From Anoxypelagibacter sp902613655 (lineage in GTDB: Bacteria; Pseudomonadota; Alphaproteobacteria; Pelagibacterales; Pelagibacteraceae), in the NCBI GenBank assembly GCA_902613655.1, contig CACMHR010000001.1:62001-126000 (forward strand): a stretch of 64,000 nucleotides of DNA, given 5' to 3'. The notes beneath the pieces were generated by a model. The model had not been told where the DNA came from and ran no database searches. It saw only the letters and a program-made list of their open reading frames with translations. The position numbers were made by a program, and so were the translations under genes. Below, piece after piece: positions 8,228 to 17,886 of the stretch (the first letter of the stretch is position 1; each line of letters starts with the position of its first letter).

Positions 8228-9958
8228 ATGTTCAAAAATATATTTGATATAATTCACAAAAAAGATAGGTCTACTTTAAATATAATTATTTTGCTCAATA
8301 TTTTGATATTTATTTTTGAATTTATAAGTCTCGCGTCAGTTCCAATTTTTGTAAGTATTTCAATTAATTCTGAGTTTTTTATACAAAAAGTTAACTCTTT
8401 TACTAACTCAGAAATATTTTCTCAATTTAGCCAAAAAGATCTAATTTTATTTGGTGGTTCATTTGTTATCGGTGCTTTTTTAATAAAAAATGTTTTCTTG
8501 ATGTATCATACTTTCCTTCAAGGGAAGTTTTTTAAAAAAATAAAAGTTGGGTTAGCAAATAGTTTATTTAATTTTTATATTAATTCACCTTATCTTTATC
8601 ATTTATCAAATAATCCTTCGTCTTTATCAAGAAATATATCTAGCGAAATTCAAAACTCATCTGGTTATATTTTTCATGTTTTAGCTCTACTTAAAGAAAG
8701 TCTAACAATATTTGTTATAATCACTCTATTAGTATTTGTTAATCCAATTATTACTTTAATTGTATCTTCATTTTTAAGTATATTAATAATTATATACATA
8801 AATAAAGTTAAACCATTGCTAAAAAAAAGGGCACTACAAAATCAAGAAATACTAGAAAGAGTTACACAAACAGTTTTTGAAACATTTGGGGCAATAAAAG
8901 ATTTAAAAATTTTGAATAAAGAAAAAGAAATTCAAAAATATTTTGATAATAAAATTAAAATTCTTGAGCAAAATACTTATTTTTTCTCTTTTTACGAAAG
9001 ATTTCCCAGAGTCATTTTGGAGTTAATATCTATTGTGACTATTACTTTAGTTTCATTGATTTATTTAAATTTTAATCCTAATTTAATTAGTTTAATTCCA
9101 ACATTAACACTTCTTGTTGTTTCATTAGTAAGGTTTATTCCTGCATTTAGTGCAATAACTACCAGCATCACATATATTAAACATTTTGAACCGAGCATTA
9201 AATTAATTGGAAAAGAAATTAGAAAAATTAATGCTAACCAAAATGATATTAAATTTAAATATAATAATTTAATATCAGGTTCGAATTCGAATAATAGTAA
9301 AAGTTTTTTTTCTTTAGAAAATGTTTCTTTCTCCTATCCGGGTAGTGAAATTTTTCCAATAAGAAATATTAATTTAAATATCGAAAAAGCTAGCAAGATA
9401 GGTATAACCGGAAAAACAGGCGCAGGAAAAAGCACCTTATTTCATCTAATGCTTGGTTTGCTAACTCCCCAGAAAGGAAATATTTTTTATAAAGGTTCAA
9501 ATATTTTCAGTGATCTAAACAATTGGCGAAATAAAATTGGATATATTTCACAAAATATCTATTTGCTAGATGCTTCAATAAAAAAAAATATAGCTTTTAA
9601 CTTTTTAGATGAACCCATAGACGAACAAAAATTAAATAATGCAATAAATATTGCAAATCTTGAACAAAAAATTGCTGATTTACCAAATGGGGTAAATACA
9701 GTAGTTGGTAATGACGGTGTTAAGCTCTCAGGCGGGGAAAGACAAAGAATAGCTCTTGCAAGAGCAATTTACAGAGAACCATCAATTTTTTTTATGGACG
9801 AGTCCACAAGTGCTCTTGATACAAAAACTGAAGAAATTGTAATGAATAATATTAAAAATAAATTTAAAGACAAAACTATGATAATCATAGCTCATAGGAA
9901 AAGCACTATAGAAATGTGCGATAAAGTTTTAAATTTAAAAGATGGTTCATTAATTTAG
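8228..9958 (+). CDS. ABC transporter half-unit (MsbA/PglK-type flippase)
   Basis: A 576-residue fused permease-ATPase. The first about 330 residues have six hydrophobic segments (helices near 18-36, 70-90, 145-185 and 255-300 are clear). The ATPase has Walker A GKTGAGKST near residue 395, signature LSGGERQRIALARA near residue 500 and Walker B IFFMDESTSALD. The order and length match PglK-type lipid-linked oligosaccharide flippases, which act as homodimers in the inner membrane. Placed inside a glycan cluster it probably flips a lipid-linked sugar or exports glycan; substrate is inference. 58 bases separate it from the next gene. Confidence 0.87.
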   Translation: MFKNIFDIIHKKDRSTLNIIILLNILIFIFEFISLASVPIFVSISINSEFFIQKVNSFTNSEIFSQFSQKDLILFGGSFVIGAFLIKNVFLMYHTFLQGKFFKKIKVGLANSLFNFYINSPYLYHLSNNPSSLSRNISSEIQNSSGYIFHVLALLKESLTIFVIITLLVFVNPIITLIVSSFLSILIIIYINKVKPLLKKRALQNQEILERVTQTVFETFGAIKDLKILNKEKEIQKYFDNKIKILEQNTYFFSFYERFPRVILELISIVTITLVSLIYLNFNPNLISLIPTLTLLVVSLVRFIPAFSAITTSITYIKHFEPSIKLIGKEIRKINANQNDIKFKYNNLISGSNSNNSKSFFSLENVSFSYPGSEIFPIRNINLNIEKASKIGITGKTGAGKSTLFHLMLGLLTPQKGNIFYKGSNIFSDLNNWRNKIGYISQNIYLLDASIKKNIAFNFLDEPIDEQKLNNAINIANLEQKIADLPNGVNTVVGNDGVKLSGGERQRIALARAIYREPSIFFMDESTSALDTKTEEIVMNNIKNKFKDKTMIIIAHRKSTIEMCDKVLNLKDGSLI

Positions 9959-10016
9959 ATAAAATTAATTTGAAAAAGATAATATTTTTTTTTTAAAAAT
10001 CAAATCAACATATTAA

Positions 10017-11132
10017 ATGAAAACTTTATTACTAGTTGCTGGAGGAAGAGGGGGATCGGACTTTTTTCAAGGTTTGTTAGATGGTCATTCACAAATTTTA
10101 TCATTACCCCAATATACTCCAATAGATAATGATTTCTTTCAAATGATAAACCTTAAAGATAGTAAAAAATTAGCAAAAAATTTTATCCATCTGTATCCAG
10201 AATTCTTTAATTCAAGAATTAATAAATTCGAACGGTGGAATAAACTTGGAAAAAATAAAAACTCATTTTTTTCTGTAGATAAAAAAAAATTTATTAAAAA
10301 TTATACCCAACTTATACAAAACCAAAAAAAGACAGAATTCAATAAAATAAAGTGTTTGCACTTGGCTTATTCTAAAGCCAAGGGTGAGGACATAAAAAAA
10401 AAGAAATTGTTGTTTATACATACTCATTTAGTTAGTTGGACTAAGAATTTCGTTAAAAAAATAAATCCTCCCAACACTGAAATAATACACATTATAAGAC
10501 ATCCTTTAGCTTCTTTAAGTTCACCTATTAAAAATTGGCTAAATTTTGAAAATGGAAATAGTTTCTTTCCTAAAGACTTATATTTTCAATTAGATTTAGT
10601 TTTCAATGGAATTTATGATTTAATGTTATTAAGAAAAGTTAAAATCATCCAATACGAAAACCTTCATTGGAATTTTAAAAAAACTATTGGGGATTTTTGT
10701 AAAATTTATAATATCAAATATGAAAAATGTTTAAACAAGAGTACAAAAAACGGGCTAATTTGGTGGGGGGACGTAGTAAGCAAAAAATGGCTTTCGGGTG
10801 TAAATAAAAATTTCAAAATTATAATTGATAAAAAATATTTTTTTGCAAAAGATTTGATTTTCTTTCAATTCATCAATAGTAGAATAATTGAAAAATATAA
10901 TTATAAAAACCTTTTTTTAGATAAAAAAATATTAGTTAACATTTTACCCCTGAAGTGTGAATTGCTGGTTTGGAAAAATACTCTGAAGCATCTTTTTTTA
11001 GGCTTTAGATGGAAACATTTTTTATCAATTCCTTATTTTTATTTTTTAAGAATAATATGTATAAATGCTTATATGTTACCAAATAAAAAATTACCCTATT
11101 GCATAGGGTCAAAGATTAAAAAGAAAAGATAA
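10017..11132 (+). CDS. Sulfotransferase-family protein
   Basis: A 371-residue protein with a sulfotransferase fold signature: an N-terminal strand-loop (LLLVAGGRGGSDFFQGLLDG, residues 4-23) in the place of the PAPS 5'-phosphosulfate loop, and IIHIIRHPLASLSS near residues 155-170 in the place of the 3'-phosphate site with Arg-His-Pro. A C-terminal aromatic and hydrophobic segment (about 335-360) may associate with the membrane. It would transfer sulfate from PAPS to a glycan. The loop has Gly-Ser where many members have a Ser/Thr-rich motif, so activity is not certain. It is followed 5 bases later by an APS-kinase-like fusion. Confidence 0.72.
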   Translation: MKTLLLVAGGRGGSDFFQGLLDGHSQILSLPQYTPIDNDFFQMINLKDSKKLAKNFIHLYPEFFNSRINKFERWNKLGKNKNSFFSVDKKKFIKNYTQLIQNQKKTEFNKIKCLHLAYSKAKGEDIKKKKLLFIHTHLVSWTKNFVKKINPPNTEIIHIIRHPLASLSSPIKNWLNFENGNSFFPKDLYFQLDLVFNGIYDLMLLRKVKIIQYENLHWNFKKTIGDFCKIYNIKYEKCLNKSTKNGLIWWGDVVSKKWLSGVNKNFKIIIDKKYFFAKDLIFFQFINSRIIEKYNYKNLFLDKKILVNILPLKCELLVWKNTLKHLFLGFRWKHFLSIPYFYFLRIICINAYMLPNKKLPYCIGSKIKKKR

Positions 11133-11137
11133 ATTTT

Positions 11138-11914
11138 ATGGGAACAAAAAAAATTTTAATAATAGGTTTGCCAGGATCGGGAAAAACTACATTAGCTATA
11201 AAATTAAAAAAAATTATTAAAGCAGATTGGATCAACGCTGATAATATTAGAAAAAAGTATAAAGATTGGGATTTTTCTAAATCTGGAATCTTGAGACAAG
11301 CATCAAGGATGCGTGATTTAGCCAAAAAAAGTAAAAAAAAATATGTTGTTGCAGATTTTGTATGTCCTTATGAAAAAGGTAGAAAGATATTTAAACCAAA
11401 CTACTTAATATGGATGGATACTATTAAAAAGGGAAGATACCCAACTTTTGATAAAATATTTCAGAAACCAAAAAATTATGATCTCAGACTTTCTGAAAAA
11501 AATATAGATTTAAATTTAATTCAAGTTAGAGATTTAATTTTGGGCTATAAATGGAATAACAAAAAAAATACTATTCAAATGATGGGTCGCTATCAACCAT
11601 GGCATTATGGACATAGAAAATTATTTGAAAAATGTGTTACTAGAGCTGAACAAGTTCTTATAATGGTTAAAGATGTTCATGGAATTAATGATAACCCGTT
11701 AAAATATTCCAAAGTAAAAAAGAATATAAAACAAGATTTAATAAATTTTAAAAATAGAATTAAGATAAAACTGGTTCCTAACATCTCAGAGATTTGTTTT
11801 GGTAGAAAAGTTGGGTACAAGACCAAAAGAATTAAACTTGGTAAAAAAATAGAAAATATTTCAGCAACTAAAATAAGAAAAAAACTTCGCTCAAAAGGTA
11901 TTTTGAAAAATTAA
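11138..11914 (+). CDS. APS-kinase-like domain fused to a HIGH-type nucleotidyltransferase domain
   Basis: A 258-residue two-domain protein. Residues 1-140 resemble adenylylsulfate kinase: P-loop GLPGSGKTT (residues 10-18), DADNIR-like INADNIRKKY, RMRDLAKKS and VVADFVCPY. Residues about 145-258 form a small nucleotidyltransferase with GRYQPWHYGHRKL (an HxGH variant) and ISATKIRKKL, the second motif of this superfamily. Between two sulfotransferases it is the obvious candidate to make PAPS. Whether the C-terminal domain performs the ATP-sulfurylase step or a different nucleotidyl transfer (it also resembles NMN or glycerol-3-phosphate nucleotidyltransferases) cannot be told. Confidence 0.75.
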   Translation: MGTKKILIIGLPGSGKTTLAIKLKKIIKADWINADNIRKKYKDWDFSKSGILRQASRMRDLAKKSKKKYVVADFVCPYEKGRKIFKPNYLIWMDTIKKGRYPTFDKIFQKPKNYDLRLSEKNIDLNLIQVRDLILGYKWNNKKNTIQMMGRYQPWHYGHRKLFEKCVTRAEQVLIMVKDVHGINDNPLKYSKVKKNIKQDLINFKNRIKIKLVPNISEICFGRKVGYKTKRIKLGKKIENISATKIRKKLRSKGILKN

Positions 11915-11926
11915 TTATATTACAAT

Positions 11927-12916
11927 ATGTCTAAAACAAAAATAATTTGTACCCTTGGTCCATCCTCTTATAAACCAAATGTATTAAAAAAGTTAAAGGG
12001 CCATGGTGTAAATATATTTAGAATTAATTTATCACATACACCTAAAAATAAAATTTTAGAACGAATAAAATACTTAAAAAGAAAAAAAATTAAAAATATC
12101 TGTATAGATACAGAAGGCGCACAAGTAAGGACAACAAAGATTAAAACCAGAACATTATTTAAAAAAAATAAAATAGTTAAAGTATCAATCTCTGATAAAT
12201 TTAGTAATAAAAACAATATTTTTCTTTATCCAGAATTTAAAATTTTAAATTGTAAAATTAAGACAAAAATTAAATTAGGATTTAATAATTTAGTTTTGGA
12301 GGTAAAAAAGAAAGACAAAAAAAATAAAATATTAACCACAAAAGTTATCGAACCAGGATATCTTGAATCAAACAAAGCCGTGCATTTTGATCAGAAAATA
12401 CATTTACCACCATTAACAAGAAAAGATATTTATGGGATTAAACTAGCAAAAAAAAACAAAATTAAATTTTATGCAATGTCTTTCGTAAACAACTCCAATG
12501 ATATTGACCAAATAAAAAAAATTATTGGTAGAAAAAGTTTTTTAATATCAAAAATAGAGACGAAATTAGCACTTATAAATCTAAGCGAAATTTCAAAAAA
12601 ATCTAGCGCCCTACTAATAGATAGAGGAGATTTATCAAGATATGTTCCAATAGAGGAGATACCAGTTGCACAAGAAAAAATCATCAAACATGGTATAAAA
12701 AATAATTTACCAGTTTATGTTGCAACCAATCTTCTTGAAACAATGATAAAAGAACAACAACCAACTAGAGCTGAAAGTCATGATATTTTTTCAACCTTAA
12801 AGCAAGGAGCAAGTGGTCTCGTCCTTGCCGCAGAAACCGCAATTGGTAGGGATCCAGTTGGATGTGTAATTTTTATGAAAAAAGCTATTAAAGTTTTTAA
12901 AAAAATATCTAAATGA
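11927..12916 (+). CDS. Pyruvate-kinase-like protein lacking the C-terminal domain
   Basis: A 329-residue pyruvate kinase homologue; ordinary enzymes are about 470. The N-terminal barrel half (TKIICTLGPSS, FRINLSH), the inserted B domain (about residues 66-150), and the second barrel half with MSFVNN, ISKIET (catalytic Lys and metal Glu), DRGDLSRYVP and PTRAESHD are all present. The sequence ends at the helix after LAAETAIG, so the whole regulatory C domain is missing. The active site looks intact. Its place among sugar genes suggests a role tied to PEP, which the LegI-type synthase downstream consumes; that is speculation. It overlaps the next gene by 4 bases. Confidence 0.82.
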   Translation: MSKTKIICTLGPSSYKPNVLKKLKGHGVNIFRINLSHTPKNKILERIKYLKRKKIKNICIDTEGAQVRTTKIKTRTLFKKNKIVKVSISDKFSNKNNIFLYPEFKILNCKIKTKIKLGFNNLVLEVKKKDKKNKILTTKVIEPGYLESNKAVHFDQKIHLPPLTRKDIYGIKLAKKNKIKFYAMSFVNNSNDIDQIKKIIGRKSFLISKIETKLALINLSEISKKSSALLIDRGDLSRYVPIEEIPVAQEKIIKHGIKNNLPVYVATNLLETMIKEQQPTRAESHDIFSTLKQGASGLVLAAETAIGRDPVGCVIFMKKAIKVFKKISK

Positions 12917-13890
12917 AGACTATTAAATTAAAAAATTATTCCAATAAAACTAATATTGTAAAAAAAATAGTTTTTATTGACGGCGTTACAAGATCCGGAA
13001 AATTACTCACGGGTTCACTTATATCTTCATTTCAAAAAATGGAAAGTCTAGTTTTTGGAGAAAACTTTGAACATTTCATGCCTGCTTTAAAATTAAAAAA
13101 GTGTAGTTATGATTTTGCCAAGTCTTATTTAAATAATTACATAAATCAGACTATTTATAACAAAATGATTTCGAGAGACGTAAATTTTAGACCAAGAGAT
13201 ATCACAAGCATTAGAAATTTCTTTAAACCAATTTTATACAAAAAAAGACTTACTAAACCTGAGGGTGACGTGGTTTTAAAAAAAATCAAATTATTAAATC
13301 CAATTCTACCTTTTGTAACACACGACATTATGATGAACTATAATATTTTCAAAAAACTAAACATAAAAGTTAAATTAATTGAAATATACAGAAACCCATT
13401 TGAGCTAACTCATTCTTGGTTTGAGAGAAATCTTGCTAATAACTTAGAGAATTCAAAAAGATCATTTACTCTAAAAATTATGAACAGGAAAAAAGAATAT
13501 CCCTGGTACCTTAAAGACCTTCCAAAAAATTGGGAGAAATTTAACGATCATGAAAAATGTGCCTATTATGTAATTTTAAACACGACTGAAGCTATAAAAA
13601 AACAAAAAAAAATTAAAGACAAAAAATTTTTATATACAACTACTTATACTCATATAACAGAAAATACTCATTCAGAACTAAAAAAAATTGCAAAATTTTT
13701 GGGAACTAATTTTAGTAATAAAACGAAAGAAATTATCAGAAAAAAAAATTGCCCAAATTTTAGCTTTAGAAAACTTATTAAAAAGAAAAAAAAATATCTA
13801 AAACAAAAATTATCTAATAAAACATATCAAAAATTACTTAAATTAGAATCCGATTATAATAAAAATATTTATGGCCTTAAAAAATATTAA
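12913..13890 (+). CDS. Sulfotransferase-family protein (second copy)
   Basis: A 325-residue protein with the same layout as the enzyme at 10017. FIDGVTRSGKLLTGSLISS (about residues 22-40) occupies the PAPS 5'-loop position and KLIEIYRNPFELTHSWFER (about 155-173) the 3'-phosphate site, with Arg-Asn-Pro replacing Arg-His-Pro. No signal peptide. The two sequences are clearly different, so they probably act on different acceptors and are not a recent duplication. ATGA overlap with the pyruvate-kinase-like gene indicates translational coupling. Confidence 0.68.
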   Translation: MKTIKLKNYSNKTNIVKKIVFIDGVTRSGKLLTGSLISSFQKMESLVFGENFEHFMPALKLKKCSYDFAKSYLNNYINQTIYNKMISRDVNFRPRDITSIRNFFKPILYKKRLTKPEGDVVLKKIKLLNPILPFVTHDIMMNYNIFKKLNIKVKLIEIYRNPFELTHSWFERNLANNLENSKRSFTLKIMNRKKEYPWYLKDLPKNWEKFNDHEKCAYYVILNTTEAIKKQKKIKDKKFLYTTTYTHITENTHSELKKIAKFLGTNFSNKTKEIIRKKNCPNFSFRKLIKKKKKYLKQKLSNKTYQKLLKLESDYNKNIYGLKKY

Positions 13891-13895
13891 TATTT

Positions 13896-14945
13896 ATGAA
13901 AACTAAGAAAAAAATAAAATATAAATCACTAATTTTAAATAAAGATAGGCCTATAATAATGGCTATTAAAAAAATTCAAAATAATACTAAAAAAACATTA
14001 GCTATTGTAAATAACCATAATAAATTAATAGGTACAGTAACTGATGGTGACATCAGGAGGGGAATATTAAGAGGCATTAATATAAATGACTCAGTATTTA
14101 ATGTGGTAAACAAAAAGCCCACCAAGATTGTGTTAGGAAAAAAAAATTCCTACGGGTTCGGAAAAAAAACTAATATTTCCATTCTTCCAGTAGTAGATAA
14201 AAAAAATACTTTAAAATCAATTAAACCAAATAATTACTTTAATTTAAATAATTTCAACGAAAATACCGATATAATAATAATGGCTGGAGGGTTCGGAAAG
14301 AGACTTATGCCTATAACAAAAAGAATTCCTAAACCTTTAATAAAAGTAAATAAAAAAACACTTCTAGAAATAATAATGGAGAATTTTAAAAAATATGGAT
14401 TTTATGAATTTAAGATATCTACTTTTTATAAATCTAATTTGATAAAAAAATATTTTAATGAAAAAAATCTAGGAATTAAAATTGAATATTTAAAAGAAAA
14501 GTCACCATTAGGAACTGCCGGATGTTTAGGTCTTTTAAATTATAAAAAGTTAAAAGATGATATTTTAATACATAATGGTGATGTAATATCAGATTTAAAT
14601 ATTTATAATTTATTAAAATTTCATAAAGACTCACAATCAGATATAACAGTTTGTGCCAAAGAAAAAACCAATTCCTCGCCATTTGGTCAAATTTTTTTTA
14701 AGGGCCATAAGATAAAAAAAATTTTAGAAAAGCCAAATAGTAAAAATTTTATCAACGCAGGTATTTATATTTTTAAAAAGAAAGTTATAAAAAATATCCT
14801 ACCGAAAAAGCTAGATATCACATCACTTATCGAAACAAAAATTTCAAGCGGCTTAAACGTCAATATTTATCCTATATACGAATATTGGGTAGATATAGGT
14901 AGAAAAGAAATTCTTAAAGGTGTCCTTAATAAAAAAAACACTTGA
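13896..14945 (+). CDS. ptmE: CBS-domain sugar-1-phosphate guanylyltransferase (PtmE-like)
   Basis: A 349-residue protein: a pair of CBS motifs in residues about 15-115 (AIVNNHNKLIGTVTDGDIRR is one), then a nucleotidyltransferase domain beginning IIIMAGGFGKRLMPITKRIPKP near residue 128. This architecture is that of Campylobacter PtmE, which makes GDP-GlcN and starts the GDP-linked legionaminic acid route. It is the first gene of the nonulosonic-acid block and is followed by LegC, which supports the call. The CBS pair could bind a nucleotide for feedback; that is inference. Confidence 0.8.
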   Translation: MKTKKKIKYKSLILNKDRPIIMAIKKIQNNTKKTLAIVNNHNKLIGTVTDGDIRRGILRGININDSVFNVVNKKPTKIVLGKKNSYGFGKKTNISILPVVDKKNTLKSIKPNNYFNLNNFNENTDIIIMAGGFGKRLMPITKRIPKPLIKVNKKTLLEIIMENFKKYGFYEFKISTFYKSNLIKKYFNEKNLGIKIEYLKEKSPLGTAGCLGLLNYKKLKDDILIHNGDVISDLNIYNLLKFHKDSQSDITVCAKEKTNSSPFGQIFFKGHKIKKILEKPNSKNFINAGIYIFKKKVIKNILPKKLDITSLIETKISSGLNVNIYPIYEYWVDIGRKEILKGVLNKKNT

Positions 14946-14958
14946 ATTTTTAGATCTA

Positions 14959-16110
14959 ATGAAAAAATTACTTAATTACTTGGTATTAAAAAGAAAGAAA
15001 CTAAAAAAAAATTTATTACCTTTACATGAGCCAAATCTCACTAAAATAGATGAACGAGAAGTAATCAAAGGAATGCGAACAGGCTTTGTTTCAACTGCCG
15101 GCAATGAAATAGCTAAATTTGAGAGAAAAATAAAAAAAATTACAAAATCTAAGTATGTAGTCTCAACTATAAATGGGACATCGGCAATACACACAGGATT
15201 AAAAGCTCTTGGTGTTCAAACTAATGATGAAGTATTATTACCAACAATAAGTTTTATAGCACCCGCTAATGCAATTTTATACACAGGCGCAATACCTCAT
15301 TTTGTAGACTCCGATTTAAATCATTTTGGCATTGATCCCGAGAAACTAGATGAATATCTAAAAAAAAATACTGTAGTAAAAAAACATTTTTGTTTCAATA
15401 AAAAAACAAAAAGAATTATAAAGGCTGTTGTTATCGTTCATGTATTTGGTCATCCAGCTAATATTGAAAAGTTAATCTTCATATGTAAAAAATATAAGAT
15501 TAGAGTTTTGGAAGATGCTGCAGAAGCACTCGGTAGTCATTTCAAAAAAAAACAAGTCGGAACTTATGGAGATATTGGAATTTTAAGTTTTAATGGAAAT
15601 AAGATAATAACAACTGGAGTAGGTGGAGCAATACTAACAAATAATCAAAAACTTGCAAAACTATCAAAACATCTAACAACGACTGCTAAGAAATACCATA
15701 AATGGGACTTTGTTCACGACATGTCAGGTTATAACTACAGACTCGCAAATATAAATGCTTCTCTAGGTATTTCACAAATAAAAAAACTAAATAAACAAAT
15801 AAGACTAAAAAGAAATTTATTCAAAAAGTATAAAAAAATATTAGGAAAGTCTGAAGATTTCCTGATATTAGATCAACCAAATAATTCCAGAAGTAATTTT
15901 TGGTTACAAACTTTGGTCTTATTAAAACCTTCAGCTACTAGAAAAAATAAAGTTCTAAAAATTTTTCATGAAAACAAAATTTTAGCTAGACCTGTTTGGA
16001 GGCCATTACATAAAATTAAATTTTTGAAGAAATATCCTAAAATGAATTTAAAAAACGCTAATATTATAGAAAATAAATTAATTAATATTCCAAGTAGTTT
16101 TTATTTATAA
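14959..16110 (+). CDS. legC: LegC-type PLP aminotransferase
   Basis: A DegT/DnrJ/EryC1-fold aminotransferase that adds the C4 amino group to the 4-keto-6-deoxy intermediate in legionaminic acid synthesis. PLPHEPN, GFVSTAGNEI, NGTSAIHTGL, VHVFGHPANI and the Schiff-base Lys in FNGNKIITTGVGG are family motifs. I chose the ATG at 14959 (383 residues), which matches the family N-terminus; a GTG at 14920 would overlap the previous gene by 26 bases. It likely works with the LegB-type dehydratase encoded at 23486. Confidence 0.87.
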   Translation: MKKLLNYLVLKRKKLKKNLLPLHEPNLTKIDEREVIKGMRTGFVSTAGNEIAKFERKIKKITKSKYVVSTINGTSAIHTGLKALGVQTNDEVLLPTISFIAPANAILYTGAIPHFVDSDLNHFGIDPEKLDEYLKKNTVVKKHFCFNKKTKRIIKAVVIVHVFGHPANIEKLIFICKKYKIRVLEDAAEALGSHFKKKQVGTYGDIGILSFNGNKIITTGVGGAILTNNQKLAKLSKHLTTTAKKYHKWDFVHDMSGYNYRLANINASLGISQIKKLNKQIRLKRNLFKKYKKILGKSEDFLILDQPNNSRSNFWLQTLVLLKPSATRKNKVLKIFHENKILARPVWRPLHKIKFLKKYPKMNLKNANIIENKLINIPSSFYL

Positions 16111-16113
16111 AAT

Positions 16114-16836
16114 ATGAAATTTAAAAAAAAAAATTTCTTTAAGAAGATTTTTATAGATTTTAAGAAAAGTAAAAAAATTCCTAAAATAGATATGCATGTT
16201 CATACTAATTGGACAGATGGAAAACATACTGTTAAACAAATGGTTAAAGCTGCAAATAAAAAAAATTTACACACTATATTATTCAGTGAGCACTCTAGAG
16301 CAAGTAGTAAAGGTTGGTTTTCAAAATTTTCTAAAGAGGTTAAAAAAAATCGCTCATATAAACAATCAGGATCGTGTAACGCACTTATTGGTACCGAGGT
16401 AAAAATAAAAGATTTTGATGGAACATTAGATCTTAATCAAAATATTAAAAAAAAATGTGATTTAATAATGGCTAGTGTTCATCGCTTCCCCGGAGAAAAA
16501 GGAAATATTTTTCAAAATAAATTTAAATTTACTAAAAATGAAGCAATAGAACTAGAGTTTAAGTTAAGCATGAGCGCAATTAAAAACAGCAAATTTGATA
16601 TACTTGGGCACCCTTTCGGTATGTCGATTAAGAGGTTTAAAGCAACTCCAAAATGGCATCTTTTTAAAAGGCTTATAAAAGAGTGTAAGAGGAATGATAA
16701 AATTTTTGAAATAAATTTTCATTATCACAAAAATTATAGAAAATTATTAGATGAATGTTTGCGATCTAAAACTTTATTTTCACTTGGCTCAAATGCACAT
16801 CGCATGAATGAATTGGGAAAAATAACTAAAATTTGA
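16114..16836 (+). CDS. PHP-domain metal-dependent phosphoesterase
   Basis: A 240-residue PHP protein. IDMHVHTNWTDGKHT (HxH, residues 25-40), FSEHSR, GTEVKI, MASVHRF, DILGHPFG and GSNAHR are the successive His/Glu/Asp metal ligands of a trinuclear site, as in HisK-type histidinol phosphatase. All appear present. A phosphatase that removes the 9-phosphate of a nonulosonic acid, or any sugar phosphate, would fit the context, but the legionaminic route through a 6-deoxy sugar needs none. Substrate unknown. It starts 3 bases after legC. Confidence 0.8.
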   Translation: MKFKKKNFFKKIFIDFKKSKKIPKIDMHVHTNWTDGKHTVKQMVKAANKKNLHTILFSEHSRASSKGWFSKFSKEVKKNRSYKQSGSCNALIGTEVKIKDFDGTLDLNQNIKKKCDLIMASVHRFPGEKGNIFQNKFKFTKNEAIELEFKLSMSAIKNSKFDILGHPFGMSIKRFKATPKWHLFKRLIKECKRNDKIFEINFHYHKNYRKLLDECLRSKTLFSLGSNAHRMNELGKITKI

Positions 16837-16839
16837 ATC

Positions 16840-17886
16840 ATGAAAAGAATACGAGTCTTAGTTACAGGTGCAGGGAGTGGAGTAGGACAGTCAATAGCTA
16901 AAGCTTTGAATTTATCAAATCTTAACTTAAAAATATTTCTAGCAGATATTAATTTACTTAATTCAGGTTTGTATAGATTTAAAAACTCAATCTTAACACC
17001 AAAAGTGGAAAAACCTGGCACTTTAAAATGGTACATTAAAAATCTAAAAAAACTTAAGATTGATATTTTGATGATCGGATCAGAATTTGATTTAATTTTT
17101 TTTTCTAAATACGCAAGTATTATCAAACAAAAAACAAATTGCCTTGTTTGTAGTTCAAGTCTTAAAGTAATAAATCAATTCAATGATAAATTTTCTACTC
17201 AAATTTTTTTAAAAAGAAATAATCTTCCTTTTCTTAAGACATATGCTCCAAAAAAATTAAAAGAGGCTCTGATTAATTCTAAAAAATTAAAATTTCCATT
17301 AATTTTAAAAGGACGGCATGGCACATCATCAAGAAATGTTTTTTTAATAAGAAACTTGGATGAATTAAAGAAAAAGTTTAAATTAGTTAAAAATCCAATT
17401 TTGCAAGAACATATCGGATTTATAAAAGATAATTTTAATACAGAATATACTTGCAGTTTTTTTAAGACTAAGCAAAAAACTATAATAGGTCCGTTCATTT
17501 TAAAAAGAAAAATTTTAAACGGAACATCTTGGATCACTGAAACAATAAACAATAAAAAAATATCAAAACTAATATTAAATATCGCTAAGATCATAGATTG
17601 TAATGGAAGTTTTAATATTCAATTAAGATTAACTAAAAAAGGTCCAATACCATTTGAATTTAATCCGAGGTTTTCAGGAACAACATCAATTAGGTCTCAT
17701 TACGGCTTTAATGAGCCTGAAATGTATATAAAAAATTATTTTTGCGGCTCAAATTTAATTAATAATTTTAAAAAATTAAAAAGAGGAATTTGTTTCAGAT
17801 ATATCGAAGAAATTTTTCTTGATAATTCAAATTTTAAAAATCTAAAAAATAAAATTGGTAAAGGAAAAATAAACAAATGGTTTTAA
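16840..17886 (+). CDS. ATP-grasp carboxylate-amine ligase (carbamoyl-phosphate-synthase-like)
   Basis: A 348-residue ATP-grasp protein. The N-terminal preATP-grasp Rossmann part reads VLVTGAGSGVGQSI (residues 6-19), the nucleotide domain has FPLILKGRHGTSSRNVFL, and the metal-binding C-terminal part IPFEFNPRFSGTTSIR. Proteins of this shape next to nonulosonic-acid or PHP genes are often labelled CarB-like; they join a carboxylate to an amine. Here one could imagine amide or amino-acid decoration of a uronic or nonulosonic acid. Its last bases overlap the next gene by 10. Confidence 0.78.
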   Translation: MKRIRVLVTGAGSGVGQSIAKALNLSNLNLKIFLADINLLNSGLYRFKNSILTPKVEKPGTLKWYIKNLKKLKIDILMIGSEFDLIFFSKYASIIKQKTNCLVCSSSLKVINQFNDKFSTQIFLKRNNLPFLKTYAPKKLKEALINSKKLKFPLILKGRHGTSSRNVFLIRNLDELKKKFKLVKNPILQEHIGFIKDNFNTEYTCSFFKTKQKTIIGPFILKRKILNGTSWITETINNKKISKLILNIAKIIDCNGSFNIQLRLTKKGPIPFEFNPRFSGTTSIRSHYGFNEPEMYIKNYFCGSNLINNFKKLKRGICFRYIEEIFLDNSNFKNLKNKIGKGKINKWF

